A stretch of DNA of 64,000 nt from Parabacteroides faecis (GTDB lineage Bacteria; Bacteroidota; Bacteroidia; Bacteroidales; Tannerellaceae), in assembly GCF_014647375.1 (NCBI RefSeq), contig NZ_BMPB01000004.1, positions 1 to 64,000 of the forward strand, written 5' to 3'. A program made the position numbers and the translations under genes. The notes beneath the pieces are model-generated. The model worked only from the letters and a program-made list of their open reading frames with translations. It was not told where the DNA came from and searched no databases. This document shows, in pieces, positions 14,122-22,833 of this stretch. Position 1 is the first letter of the stretch; every line of letters begins with the position of its first letter.

Positions 14122-17100
14122 ATGAACAAAAAGTTTTTTACTTTGATGGCTGCCGCCCTGGTAACCGGATCAGTAGCTGCGCAGAATTATGATGCAGGTA
14201 CTGATTTTGTATATCGTCTGGGTACTACCGGCTATACAAACATCGTTGGGTCTGGAGCTAATAATCCGACGCTCGATCCGTCCAGCTCTCCTCTTGCAAC
14301 AGTTACAGGTGCTGAATGGAACAAAAATGTGATGAAAATCAATTCTGATTACTGGTATCAGTTGGAAGTAAATGATCCTTCTACTCCTGCTGCAGATGTC
14401 TTGATTCAGGAACGCGACGAAGAAACAGGTAAAATCTATTTACGTGTTGTTGAAAAAGACGGAACTGCAACAGCTCCTCTGACTGCTTCTCTGTGGAAGA
14501 TTGAATACAGTAAAGAAGATGGTGTAAGTGGTGGCTATTTTTCTTTTGTAAATAAAGAAACTGGCTATAAATTGTCTTTCGACCAGCTTTTGGCAACCAG
14601 TGGTAATGTAGAAGCTCTGAGCAAAGGTGTTTCTGATTGGAGCTGGTATATCAATAATGATAACGGTGCAACAGCACTGGGTTGGACTCCTCTTTACTCT
14701 GTTTATACAGATGCTAATAACAAAAAGCAGGTAATGTATTTGGATAAAGCTACAGCTACAGCAGAAAGCAATGCAATCAATACGGCATTAGCAACTAACG
14801 GTTATAACTGTCAGACTTCTGCTAGTGCTCCTGTTGCTGCTACATCATTGGTTGCTGTTAAGATTAGTGATGTTCCGGCTAACATTTCTTCCTTGAATGC
14901 TTTGGAGATCAAACCGGTTATGGCTGCTCCTTTCTTTATGACTGTAGATGATTTCAACAATCGTTTGGATTCAGACGGTGACGGAAGTTTCAAATTCACA
15001 GTTGAAGAAACAAATGTAATTGGTGAAGGTGTTTTGGAACAGGAGTTTGTTGCAGAAGAAGGTTTAGTAGCTAATCCTGAAACAGCTTTTGGAAACGCTG
15101 ATTATGAAAACTTCAATTTGTCATTCAAGGCTGGCGCTAATTATTTGCAGATCAGCACTGAACGCTATGAAGAAAATAAGCTTCCGAGCGTATCTCCTAG
15201 CGTGAAAGTAATTGCTGCAGCTGCTCCGACAGGTAGTGATTATTTGAAAGCGCGTGCAATGTTCCGTGCAACTTACTTCCCGTCAGAAGACCGCGTATTC
15301 ATCGAACCGTTGAATGCTGGTATTATGACAGATAAAGAATATAACGATGGAACATTGTTTGCTTCATGTGCTGCTGCAACTTCCTTTACAGTAAAAGGTA
15401 CTAACGGTCAGCTTACATCTGCCAACTCTGTAGTTAATGAAGCAGTAGCTGATTATGCTGAAAAATCTGTATCTTTTACAACTGTAAAATTGTCAGATGG
15501 TAGCAAGGTTATTACTGTAGCACCGGCTTCTAAAGATGGTTTTGCTATTACAACTTCTATCGAACAGGCATTCTCTTATCTGCAGCGTGCAGAATTTGCT
15601 TCTAACCTTTATACTATCAAAGATGGTAGCGAATATATCGTATGCAATTTCGCCGGTGACATGCAACTGGATGTTCCGACAGAAAATCAGAACTACGACA
15701 ATATGCCTGCAACAATGTGGACTATTGAGAAAAAAGGTAACGAACAAGTAATCGTTAAGAACCGCGAATTCGGTGTTCCGACAGTATTCGAAGGTCAGCT
15801 TTATGTAAAAGATGGCAAATACTTTGCTATTGATAAAACTTATGCAGGTTTGGCTGCTAAGCAATTGAACGATCGTGAAGCTTATGATATTGCAGCTGTT
15901 ACAGCTAATAATGCATTGACAAGTGCAGATCATGGTTACTATAACGCAGGTGACAAATTGTTGGTTAACAAATTCACTTTCGAATTCAACGATAATCTGG
16001 TTGATGATCACTTCCTGAACTTGACTGATGGTAACTTCTTCGTTCCTACTAAGGGTGTGAATAGCTATTACGAATTCTATGAAGCAGGTACTGTTGCATT
16101 TGGAAGTCAAGTTGCTTCTCTTCCTGCTTTGTCAAGAAAAGCATATACTGTAAAGGTATTGGATGAAACATTGATCGACAACGACAAAACTTGGATTTAT
16201 CAGGTTGAAGAAAACGGTAAGCCGACTTATTACAAGGCTATGACTGAAGCTGAAGGTACTGCTGCAAACTTGAAAAAAGCTGTATTCTTCTTCAAATCAG
16301 ACGAAGTAATGGGTGAAACTGAAACGTATGTATTGATCAAAACAGACGGTACTACTGCTAACACTGCTATCAGTCAGGCTTCTTTGGAATCTACATCTAA
16401 ATTGGCTTACGATGACTTGAATAATATTCCTAGCGAACCGAGCTCAACATTTGCTATTGCATTGGCTGATGTACAGTTGTATCGTGATTTGACAGCTGAG
16501 AAAACTGTTAAGTTCTTCCTGAAGAGAGGTGCAGCTAATGAATATCTGTATGAAGGAAATGGTTCTGAAACATTCGGATTCCTTGGTTTGACTTCTGAAG
16601 GTGTTCACCAGGCTGAAGGTTACAATCCTTCAATGGCTTCATTTAAGGTTAGCGATAATGCAGGTATCATGCCTGAATTCTTGTTCGCTGTTGATACAGC
16701 AACTGTAGCTGATGGTTACTGGTGTGATATTCATGGTTACGAAGTAACTGATCCTTGCGGACATGCTGATCCTTATAAAGGTTATATGACAGGTCGCTTC
16801 CTGATCAACATGAAAGATTACGGTAAAGATTACAAGTTTGAAAGCTATGACCGTCTGGGCTTCGTAGAAGGTATTTATCAGAATGGTAAACTTTATATTC
16901 TGTCAAATGATCCTTTAAATGAAGACGCTGTAACTCTTGCAAGCCTTAAGGTTAGCGAAGAAAAAGGTGGTGTTATCGATCCTGCTAAATTGGCCGCATT
17001 GACTCCGGTAACTATGGGATCTCCTTATACATTCTCACTGCGTCTGATCAACAGAGGTGACGAAGAAAACTTCTTCATCGAATCAGAACGTGTAGCTGCT

Positions 17101-17496
17101 GGTTCATTCACTGGTGGATGGATTAAAGTACAGAACGGTTGTCCGGTGATTGCACGTCATACAGCAACAACTGGTTCATCTGAAGATCATGAAGGTGCTA
17201 ATGGCTCTATCGACGAAATCATGCGTGATGCTCAGATCTTCTCACTGTCTGAAGGTGACGACGTTCCTACTTCAAACGAAGCTATCGATGCTGAAAGCAC
17301 TGTTAAGGTGGTAACAGTAAACGGTGGTATCCAGGTATTGAACGCAGCTGGTAAGACTGTAACAGTTACTAATGTATTAGGCCAGACTGTAGCTAGCACA
17401 GTAGTTTCTTCTGATAACGCAACAATCGCAACTCCTGCTGGTGTAGTAGTTGTAGCCGTTGAAGGTGAAGCAGCTGTAAAAGCTATCGTAAAATAA
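14122..17496 (+). CDS. Giant S-layer-like surface protein with DUF6383-type C-terminus
   Basis: 1124 residues starting with a Sec signal MNKKFFTLMAAALVTGSVAAQ. A TTG two codons earlier is less likely. The body is acidic, Ser/Thr/Ala-rich and beta-predicted, with no enzyme motif. The last 70 or so residues (GIQVLNAAGKTVTVTNVLGQ to the terminal AIVK) match the second S-layer-like protein almost exactly and fit the DUF6383 domain, similar in layout to type IX secretion C-terminal signals. Such proteins form the surface glycoprotein layer of Parabacteroides. Only the signal and C-terminus are strongly shared with the paralogue; the middle has diverged, as expected for exchangeable surface antigens. 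Expression probably depends on cassette 1. Confidence 0.8.
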   Translation: MNKKFFTLMAAALVTGSVAAQNYDAGTDFVYRLGTTGYTNIVGSGANNPTLDPSSSPLATVTGAEWNKNVMKINSDYWYQLEVNDPSTPAADVLIQERDEETGKIYLRVVEKDGTATAPLTASLWKIEYSKEDGVSGGYFSFVNKETGYKLSFDQLLATSGNVEALSKGVSDWSWYINNDNGATALGWTPLYSVYTDANNKKQVMYLDKATATAESNAINTALATNGYNCQTSASAPVAATSLVAVKISDVPANISSLNALEIKPVMAAPFFMTVDDFNNRLDSDGDGSFKFTVEETNVIGEGVLEQEFVAEEGLVANPETAFGNADYENFNLSFKAGANYLQISTERYEENKLPSVSPSVKVIAAAAPTGSDYLKARAMFRATYFPSEDRVFIEPLNAGIMTDKEYNDGTLFASCAAATSFTVKGTNGQLTSANSVVNEAVADYAEKSVSFTTVKLSDGSKVITVAPASKDGFAITTSIEQAFSYLQRAEFASNLYTIKDGSEYIVCNFAGDMQLDVPTENQNYDNMPATMWTIEKKGNEQVIVKNREFGVPTVFEGQLYVKDGKYFAIDKTYAGLAAKQLNDREAYDIAAVTANNALTSADHGYYNAGDKLLVNKFTFEFNDNLVDDHFLNLTDGNFFVPTKGVNSYYEFYEAGTVAFGSQVASLPALSRKAYTVKVLDETLIDNDKTWIYQVEENGKPTYYKAMTEAEGTAANLKKAVFFFKSDEVMGETETYVLIKTDGTTANTAISQASLESTSKLAYDDLNNIPSEPSSTFAIALADVQLYRDLTAEKTVKFFLKRGAANEYLYEGNGSETFGFLGLTSEGVHQAEGYNPSMASFKVSDNAGIMPEFLFAVDTATVADGYWCDIHGYEVTDPCGHADPYKGYMTGRFLINMKDYGKDYKFESYDRLGFVEGIYQNGKLYILSNDPLNEDAVTLASLKVSEEKGGVIDPAKLAALTPVTMGSPYTFSLRLINRGDEENFFIESERVAAGSFTGGWIKVQNGCPVIARHTATTGSSEDHEGANGSIDEIMRDAQIFSLSEGDDVPTSNEAIDAESTVKVVTVNGGIQVLNAAGKTVTVTNVLGQTVASTVVSSDNATIATPAGVVVVAVEGEAAVKAIVK

Positions 17497-17528
17497 GAAA
17501 TATTTATAATCAAAATAATTTTAAATTG

Positions 17529-17638
17529 TTTACCGCGAGGTGTCATCAGACTCCAACTACCCTGTGAAGGCGAACAAGCGGTAAATATTAATACTAAAGT
17601 AATGAAATAAAGTTCTTCTGTTCCACCTCTGTGAAGAG
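17529..17638 (+). ncRNA. Conserved structured RNA in the 3' UTR of S-layer-like gene 1
   Basis: Closing stem P1 TTTACCGC (17529-17536) with GCGGTAAA (17578-17585). Inside are a stem GGTGTC/GACTCC and a hairpin CCT-GTGA-AGG, then the single-stranded GAACAAGC joined to P1. Downstream come TAATACTAAAGTAAT and hairpin CTCT-GTGA-AGAG (17627-17638). The same order, spacing and single-stranded words occur after the paralogous gene with a compensated P1. Role unknown; mRNA stability is one option. Confidence 0.55.
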
Positions 17639-17654
17639 TGAAAACAGACAAAAC

Positions 17655-17685
17655 AAAGCCCGGTAGGATTAACCTGCCGGGCTTT
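17655..17685. terminator. Terminator of S-layer-like gene 1, usable from both strands
   Basis: GCCCGGTAGG-ATTAA-CCTGCCGGGC followed by TTTCGTT on the plus strand and TTTGTTTTG on the minus strand. The minus-strand version would stop any transcript leaving cassette 2 in its present orientation. The 270 bases between it and cassette 2 hold no gene that I can see. Confidence 0.85.
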
Positions 17686-17959
17686 CGTTGTTTATTCGCG
17701 GTGTGAAGTATTGTTGGCTTAATTTATGTAAAAACTTTTTGGGGTGTTTTATTTATCGGGTGGAGTATTCGGCTTGTTTTCTTATGATGAAAAAGTAAAG
17801 GATTCTGATCTTTTTTTACTTTTTGCCTGTATTGATAGGAAAAATGTCATATTACTACGTACGTGTGCGTACACTAACGTAATTATATCAATAATTCGAA
17901 TAAAGTGATATTTGTGATTTATGCTTTGATTTACAAAATCTAGGGAGTATATATCTTGT

Positions 17960-18162
17960 GACTAAAGAAAACGGTCCTTTTTTCTCGTCACAAAAATACA
18001 ACAATCTTTTTAACCGACAATCTTTTATCCAATCTTTTTTACCGTTTATATCACCTTTCTTATCAGGATGATAGAAAAATAAGGACGAAGTTATCCCTTT
18101 TTGACATGAAATAAAAACCGGGCTCAAAAAATGACTAGAAAAAACGACCGTTTAAACTCGTC
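17960..18162. promoter_or_regulatory. Probable invertible promoter cassette 2 (203 bp)
   Basis: Arms 17960-17990 and 18132-18162, 31 bp each, agree at 24 of 31 positions in inverted orientation and resemble those of cassette 1 (shared core CGkTCcTTTTTTCTCGyCA). The total length is again exactly 203 bp. The word CTTATCA occurs at the same offset (101) in both centres. At the offset of the cassette 1 -7 element, the minus strand here reads TTATTTTT, a weaker match. The right arm ends 80 bases before the S-layer-like gene, as in cassette 1. Confidence 0.65.
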
Positions 18163-18242
18163 ATTTAACGAATATCAACGGTTGAGAGGATTTTATACAT
18201 TAACTTTTAGTATAGTAATATTATTAATTAAATTTATTGATT

Positions 18243-21200
18243 ATGAACAAAAAGTTTTCTACTTTGGTAGCCGGTGCTTTGCTGCTTGGTTCCGTTTCCG
18301 CCTATGCACAGGTGAAAGCGGATAAGGTGACAGAGATTGAAAAGGGCTATTATGTGCTTTCAGGTGAACAGATTAGTGCAGACGATGGTACTGCTGCTGT
18401 GGCTGAATTTTTCAAACTGGATGATGGTAAACTCGTTAAAGTGACAGGTGATTTAGATGCTGATTACAATCAGTCACTATGGACTATTGCCGCAAGTGCC
18501 TCCAATTCAAACCACTTTACATTTGTAAATAAAGCTACTGGTTTGACTATCTCTTTTGATCCGAAGAACGCTGTAGCTGCAGATGACGGAGGTGTAGTAA
18601 CCGCTCCGACAGGTGTTACAGATCCTAGCTTGGTTGTTACCGGTGTTAATATGGCATGGGCATGGGTTGCGAACTCGGCAGATGCAACAGGTTTAGCCGA
18701 TGTGAAAGGTTTAACTTATGCAATCGACACCGACTCGACCATGGCGTTAGGCGTAACGAATATTAGCGGAACAGATTATGTGTATGCTTATAAATACGCT
18801 AATAAAAACATGGGTAGCTTGGGTACGACCAATGCTGATATTCAGGCTGTAAAACCGACTTCAGTTGTTATGAAAGCTGACGATCTGAATGTTTTGACAG
18901 ATGCGACGAACGGTGATTACTTCACAATGACCCCGAACAAAACACCATTGTTCGTTGATGCGATCAGCAATGTGAAATTTCATGCAGAAAATGGTATTCC
19001 CGGTTTTGTTACATTAAAAGAACTCGGTACACAAAAGTACTTACGTGTGGACACGGCTGTTCATGCTGCAACAGGTCTGAATGAAAATAATTTATACCAG
19101 TTGGCTCGTAAAGCATTGAAGACCGGTGAAGATGCATCAGCTCTGGTTCCGAATAATTTCAAGATCGAAAAAGATCTGTTTAGAGACAGTGTTTTCGTTT
19201 CTATAGCGAAAGTAAATTCAAGATTCACTTATGATGAGACTCCTGATGTTGATGGTTCACATTGGTATACAGCTTTGGCTAGCGGTACTCCTTATGAGTA
19301 TTGCACATTGTCGAGTATTCTATTGACACCTACGACAGAGGTGATGACATTTTATTCTCCTGAAACTCCGACGTATGCTACATTAGAAAAAGAAAACCTC
19401 CTTTTCTCTGTGTCTGATGCTGCAACGGCAGTAGATAGCAGAACTTCAATCGCAGATGGTTTGTATTATATCAGAAATGCAAAAGGTCAGTACCTGGCAT
19501 CTCCGATCTACGATAATGGTGAATTGGCTGAATGGGTTACTGTAAATGCTGACGAACAGAATGTGGCTCATATGCCGGCATACCAGTGGGTTGTTTTGAA
19601 AGACAATATTACTGAATATGCGAAAGACAAGTCTACTGTGACATTGACAAACCGTGAGTTTGCTAACTATGCTAAAGCTCCAGCTATACAGTTGTATAAG
19701 AACAGTGGTGCTACTTATTATTCTGTGGCAAGTAATATCTCAATGAATAGCGTTAAGGCTATCGACTCAAAAGACTCTTTGAACTTCATTCAGATCACTG
19801 ACCTGACTGTTTTAGGTGATAGTTTGCTTGGTTACAAGAACTTTGACAGCAACGATTTGAAAGTAAATCGTTATACATTCAACTACTTTAACCCGTATGT
19901 AAGCGATAAGTATATTGGCAAGTCTACGGATTCGCTGTTGGTTGTTAAAGACAATATCCAGCCGTTTGTAGTGAACGCTGTAGGTACTATTGCTGATTAT
20001 GGTTATACGGTAGCAAATGCTAACGGTCGTATCAGTGGTTTGAAGCAATTACGGCGTCAGGCTTATCAGATGACTGTTCCTGCTGCTGATGGTAATTTGA
20101 AATTCGGTGTAGATGCAGAAAACCAATACGCTATTTCTGCGGATCCTGACTTTGATCTTGTAACATTCTTCTTCAAAGAAAATAATGATGTACAGAGAAC
20201 CAGCGACGAACAGAAAAATGATTTCTATACATTGGTAGTTCGTGATAATCCTTTAAAGATTAAAGCCGGTGTTTCTGACGAAACTCAGGATGCTACTTTG
20301 AAAGCACAGTTGATCGCAGAAGCCAGAACTTCTTCTTTCCTGATCTCTCCTTATGATGCTCCTCTCTATCGTCGTTTCAACACGACTCTGGAAGGTGCGG
20401 TAGCCGGTGACGGTCCTGATACTGTAAGATTCGTTGAACAATATCGTAAAGAATACCTGCAGATCGAAGGTAACGAGAACTTTACTCACAAAGGTATCGA
20501 CTTCCTGGGTATCTACACAGACGCGAAAGCTCCTTCCGGATTGGCGTTTATCGTTGATACGGCTTGGGTGAATCGTGGTGCCGGTTATATCAAACCGCAG
20601 TATCTGATCTCTATTGAACGTACTGATAAAGCGGCAACTCCGGGTGTGCCTTGTACTGAAACAGGTAAGCATTATGATAAAAATGGAAAGGAAACCGATG
20701 CAGAACATTGTGGTCATGCTACACCTGCTGTTCCGGGCTTCGAATTCGGAAAATATCTGGTGAATTTCAAAGACTCTGCTGCTGTAGCCGGTAATGAAGA
20801 AGTTTACGCATGGAAGAAATATATTCGCGCTGGTTTCGTGAAAGCGGCTCATGTAGGTGACAGTCTGTATATCCTGAACGGTATGTTTGCTGACGTTACT
20901 GCCAAAGATTTTGATCCTGCGGCTGTTCGTGAAGCAGTTAAAGCCGGTAAATATTCAGCCGACTATATCGTTAACCTGAGAGGTGACCGCCATAAAACGG
21001 TGACCTGGTCTTTCCGTTATCTGAATCCGGCTAAGGCTGCAACTGACGATAAGAGATTCCTGATCGAATCGATCGCTGTGAATCCTGCAGACGAAATCGC
21101 TCCGGTGAATGCGAACTGGTTGAAGATGCAGAACGGTTGTCTGGTTCTTTCTGACGACGATTCTAAGTTCGATCTCTTTACCCGTGATGACGATGCTTTG

Positions 21201-21464
21201 ATCTTCGATGTAGAATATAAGGCAGATGACGAAGTGGCAACAGATGCTGTTACTCCTTCCGTATCTACGATCAGTGTAACTGCAACAGAAGGTGCTGTTG
21301 TCGTTAAGGGTGCACAAGGCAAGAAGGTGGCTGTCAGCAATGTTCTCGGCCAGACTGTAGCCAGCACGCTGATTACTTCCGACGAAGCTACTATCGCTGC
21401 TCCTGCTGGTGTTGTGGTTGTTGCTGTCGAAGGCGAAGCTGCTGTGAAAGCGATTGTAAAATAA
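18243..21464 (+). CDS. Second giant S-layer-like surface protein with DUF6383-type C-terminus
   Basis: 1073 residues with signal peptide MNKKFSTLVAGALLLGSVSAYAQ. The leader (TTTATTGATT before the ATG), signal and last 50 residues (SNVLGQTVASTLITSDEATI onwards) closely match the first protein, while the centre is only loosely similar. Scattered shared words support paralogy, for example ILNREF/TNREFA and GFVKAAH/GFVEGIY-type segments followed by FLIES. No enzyme motif is visible. It probably forms an alternative S-layer. A His/Cys-rich loop near residues 800-835 (PCTETGKHYDKNGKETD) is paralleled by a shorter CDIHGY...DPCGH loop in protein 1. Expression probably depends on cassette 2. Confidence 0.8.
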   Translation: MNKKFSTLVAGALLLGSVSAYAQVKADKVTEIEKGYYVLSGEQISADDGTAAVAEFFKLDDGKLVKVTGDLDADYNQSLWTIAASASNSNHFTFVNKATGLTISFDPKNAVAADDGGVVTAPTGVTDPSLVVTGVNMAWAWVANSADATGLADVKGLTYAIDTDSTMALGVTNISGTDYVYAYKYANKNMGSLGTTNADIQAVKPTSVVMKADDLNVLTDATNGDYFTMTPNKTPLFVDAISNVKFHAENGIPGFVTLKELGTQKYLRVDTAVHAATGLNENNLYQLARKALKTGEDASALVPNNFKIEKDLFRDSVFVSIAKVNSRFTYDETPDVDGSHWYTALASGTPYEYCTLSSILLTPTTEVMTFYSPETPTYATLEKENLLFSVSDAATAVDSRTSIADGLYYIRNAKGQYLASPIYDNGELAEWVTVNADEQNVAHMPAYQWVVLKDNITEYAKDKSTVTLTNREFANYAKAPAIQLYKNSGATYYSVASNISMNSVKAIDSKDSLNFIQITDLTVLGDSLLGYKNFDSNDLKVNRYTFNYFNPYVSDKYIGKSTDSLLVVKDNIQPFVVNAVGTIADYGYTVANANGRISGLKQLRRQAYQMTVPAADGNLKFGVDAENQYAISADPDFDLVTFFFKENNDVQRTSDEQKNDFYTLVVRDNPLKIKAGVSDETQDATLKAQLIAEARTSSFLISPYDAPLYRRFNTTLEGAVAGDGPDTVRFVEQYRKEYLQIEGNENFTHKGIDFLGIYTDAKAPSGLAFIVDTAWVNRGAGYIKPQYLISIERTDKAATPGVPCTETGKHYDKNGKETDAEHCGHATPAVPGFEFGKYLVNFKDSAAVAGNEEVYAWKKYIRAGFVKAAHVGDSLYILNGMFADVTAKDFDPAAVREAVKAGKYSADYIVNLRGDRHKTVTWSFRYLNPAKAATDDKRFLIESIAVNPADEIAPVNANWLKMQNGCLVLSDDDSKFDLFTRDDDALIFDVEYKADDEVATDAVTPSVSTISVTATEGAVVVKGAQGKKVAVSNVLGQTVASTLITSDEATIAAPAGVVVVAVEGEAAVKAIVK

Positions 21465-21494
21465 ACAGACAATTATTTAATCAAATAATTTTTC

Positions 21495-21606
21495 AATACT
21501 GCGCAGCTTTTTATATGAGCTAAATACCCTGCGACAGGAGAACAAGCAGTATTAGTAATACTAAAGTAATAAAAATAAAGTAACTCTGTTTTATCTCTGT
21601 GAAGAG
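21495..21606 (+). ncRNA. Conserved structured RNA in the 3' UTR of S-layer-like gene 2
   Basis: P1 AATACTGC (21495-21502) with GCAGTATT (21546-21553), inner stem AGCT/AGCT, hairpin CCTG-CGA-CAGG, then GAACAAGC, TAATACTAAAGTAAT and hairpin CTCT-GTGA-AGAG (21595-21606). Relative to the copy after gene 1, P1 differs at three base pairs and all three remain paired. The interval from P1 to the last hairpin is 41 bases in both. Confidence 0.55.
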
Positions 21607-21620
21607 AGAGTGCAGGAGGA

Positions 21621-21648
21621 AGCCCGGTCAGTAACTCTGTCGGGCTTT
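21621..21648 (+). terminator. Terminator of S-layer-like gene 2
   Basis: GCCCG / CGGGC stem extended by a GTCAG/CTGT part, followed by TTTCTGTATTT. It lies 27 bases before the stop of the convergent comF gene. Confidence 0.75.
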
Positions 21649-21674
21649 CTGTATTTATAGTTGTTTGCTGTTTT

Positions 21675-22361
21675 TCAGGCGATCGCTACAGCCAGTATGC
21701 TTACCCGTACTCCGGGCACGGTCAGTAAGGCTTCGGCACATGCTCCGATGGTCGAACCGGTGGTGATGACGTCGTCTATCAGGAGGATATGTTTGCCTTC
21801 CAGTTCTTTCGGGGCGACCACCGAGAAGATATCCTGTACGTTCTGCCAGCGCTCGTAGGTCGGTTTGTTTGTCTGTGTGTCTGTCTCTTTGATGCGGCGG
21901 AGGCTGGTGGTATCTATGGGGAGTTGTAACAGGCTGTTCAGTCCCCGGGCTATCCATTCGGATTGGTTGTAACCGCGCTTTTTCTTTTTTCCGGGATGAA
22001 GTGGGACGGGAAGGAGCAGGTCGGGACAGTCTGACTGGATGGCTTGCCGGTAATGCAGACCTGCCATGCGTCCCAGCCGGAAGCCGATCTCACGGTTGTC
22101 GTGGTATTTCAGGGAATGGATGAGTTGTTGTACGTGGCCGCCTTTCTCATAACGAAGGAAAGCGGTAGCCCGGTAAACGGGAACTTTTCCTGCGAACAGG
22201 AATGTGGCAGGATTCTCTTTCAGGAAATCATAACCTGTACGGGGAAGATCGCAAAGACATTTCAGGCAGATATGTTCTTCCCCTCCGACAAGAGGAGTCT
22301 GGCATATCATGCAAAGTTTAGGAAAGAAGAGATTCAGCAGGTCGTTAAAAATCTTCCTCAT
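21675..22361 (-). CDS. comF: ComF family phosphoribosyltransferase-like protein
   Basis: 228 residues. The N-terminus has a zinc-ribbon-like Cys set (CMICQTPLVGGEEHICLKC, residues 17-35), and the C-terminal half is a type I phosphoribosyltransferase fold with the PRPP loop LLIDDVITTGSTIGACAEAL near residues 192-211. ComF proteins take part in DNA uptake in competent bacteria, though in Bacteroidales the role is untested. The start overlaps the recX stop by 17 bases, making it the last gene of prmC-recX-comF. PVPLHPGKKKKRGYNQSE is a typical ComF segment. Confidence 0.88.
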   Translation of the reverse strand: MRKIFNDLLNLFFPKLCMICQTPLVGGEEHICLKCLCDLPRTGYDFLKENPATFLFAGKVPVYRATAFLRYEKGGHVQQLIHSLKYHDNREIGFRLGRMAGLHYRQAIQSDCPDLLLPVPLHPGKKKKRGYNQSEWIARGLNSLLQLPIDTTSLRRIKETDTQTNKPTYERWQNVQDIFSVVAPKELEGKHILLIDDVITTGSTIGACAEALLTVPGVRVSILAVAIA

Positions 22362-22833
22362 AATCGTTACCGTTGAATAATTGTTTCAGGCAACGGGATA
22401 CTTCGCGGTTCTCAAAACCACGGCCAGCGGCAAAACGGAGAAGTTTGATGTAAATATCCCGGTCGTCTTTTCCTTTGGTCGACTTCTTTTTCGCCTTTAG
22501 CAACGATTGGAGGATATGGGCATATTCTGTTTCATCTATCCCTTCCAACGCATCTGTACGTATGGCGGCGGGGATATTTCTTTTTTGAAGTTCGTAGGCG
22601 ATTTTGATGCGTCCCCATTTGTTGAAACGGAACTTATCATTCACAAAGTAGCGGGCGAACCGGTGTTCGTCGATGAACTTTTCCTGAAGCAGGCGTGCGA
22701 TGATGCGTTCGCCTTCCTCCTGAGTGAGTCCGGCAGCCTTGATCTTTTTTTGTACGTCCTGGATGCAACGTTCGGCTGTCGAACAATAGGCGGCAGCACG
22801 GCGTAACATTTCTGCTTCGGTTATCTGTTCCAT
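22345..22833 (-). CDS. recX: Regulatory protein RecX
   Basis: 162 residues of repeated three-helix units, as in RecX, which binds RecA filaments and limits recombinase activity. Recognisable segments are AAAYCSTAERCIQDVQKKI, EKFIDEHRFARYFVNDKFRFNKWG (family-typical around the second helix set) and IAYELQKRNI. It overlaps prmC by 13 bases and comF by 17, so the three form a tightly coupled operon. recA is not nearby. Confidence 0.88.
   Translation of the reverse strand: MEQITEAEMLRRAAAYCSTAERCIQDVQKKIKAAGLTQEEGERIIARLLQEKFIDEHRFARYFVNDKFRFNKWGRIKIAYELQKRNIPAAIRTDALEGIDETEYAHILQSLLKAKKKSTKGKDDRDIYIKLLRFAAGRGFENREVSRCLKQLFNGNDYEEDF

Noticed and set aside
17529-17638. 3' UTR fold considered as a riboswitch
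   Set aside because: It lies after the gene and before a terminator, there is no downstream gene on that strand for it to control, and no known aptamer words were recognised.
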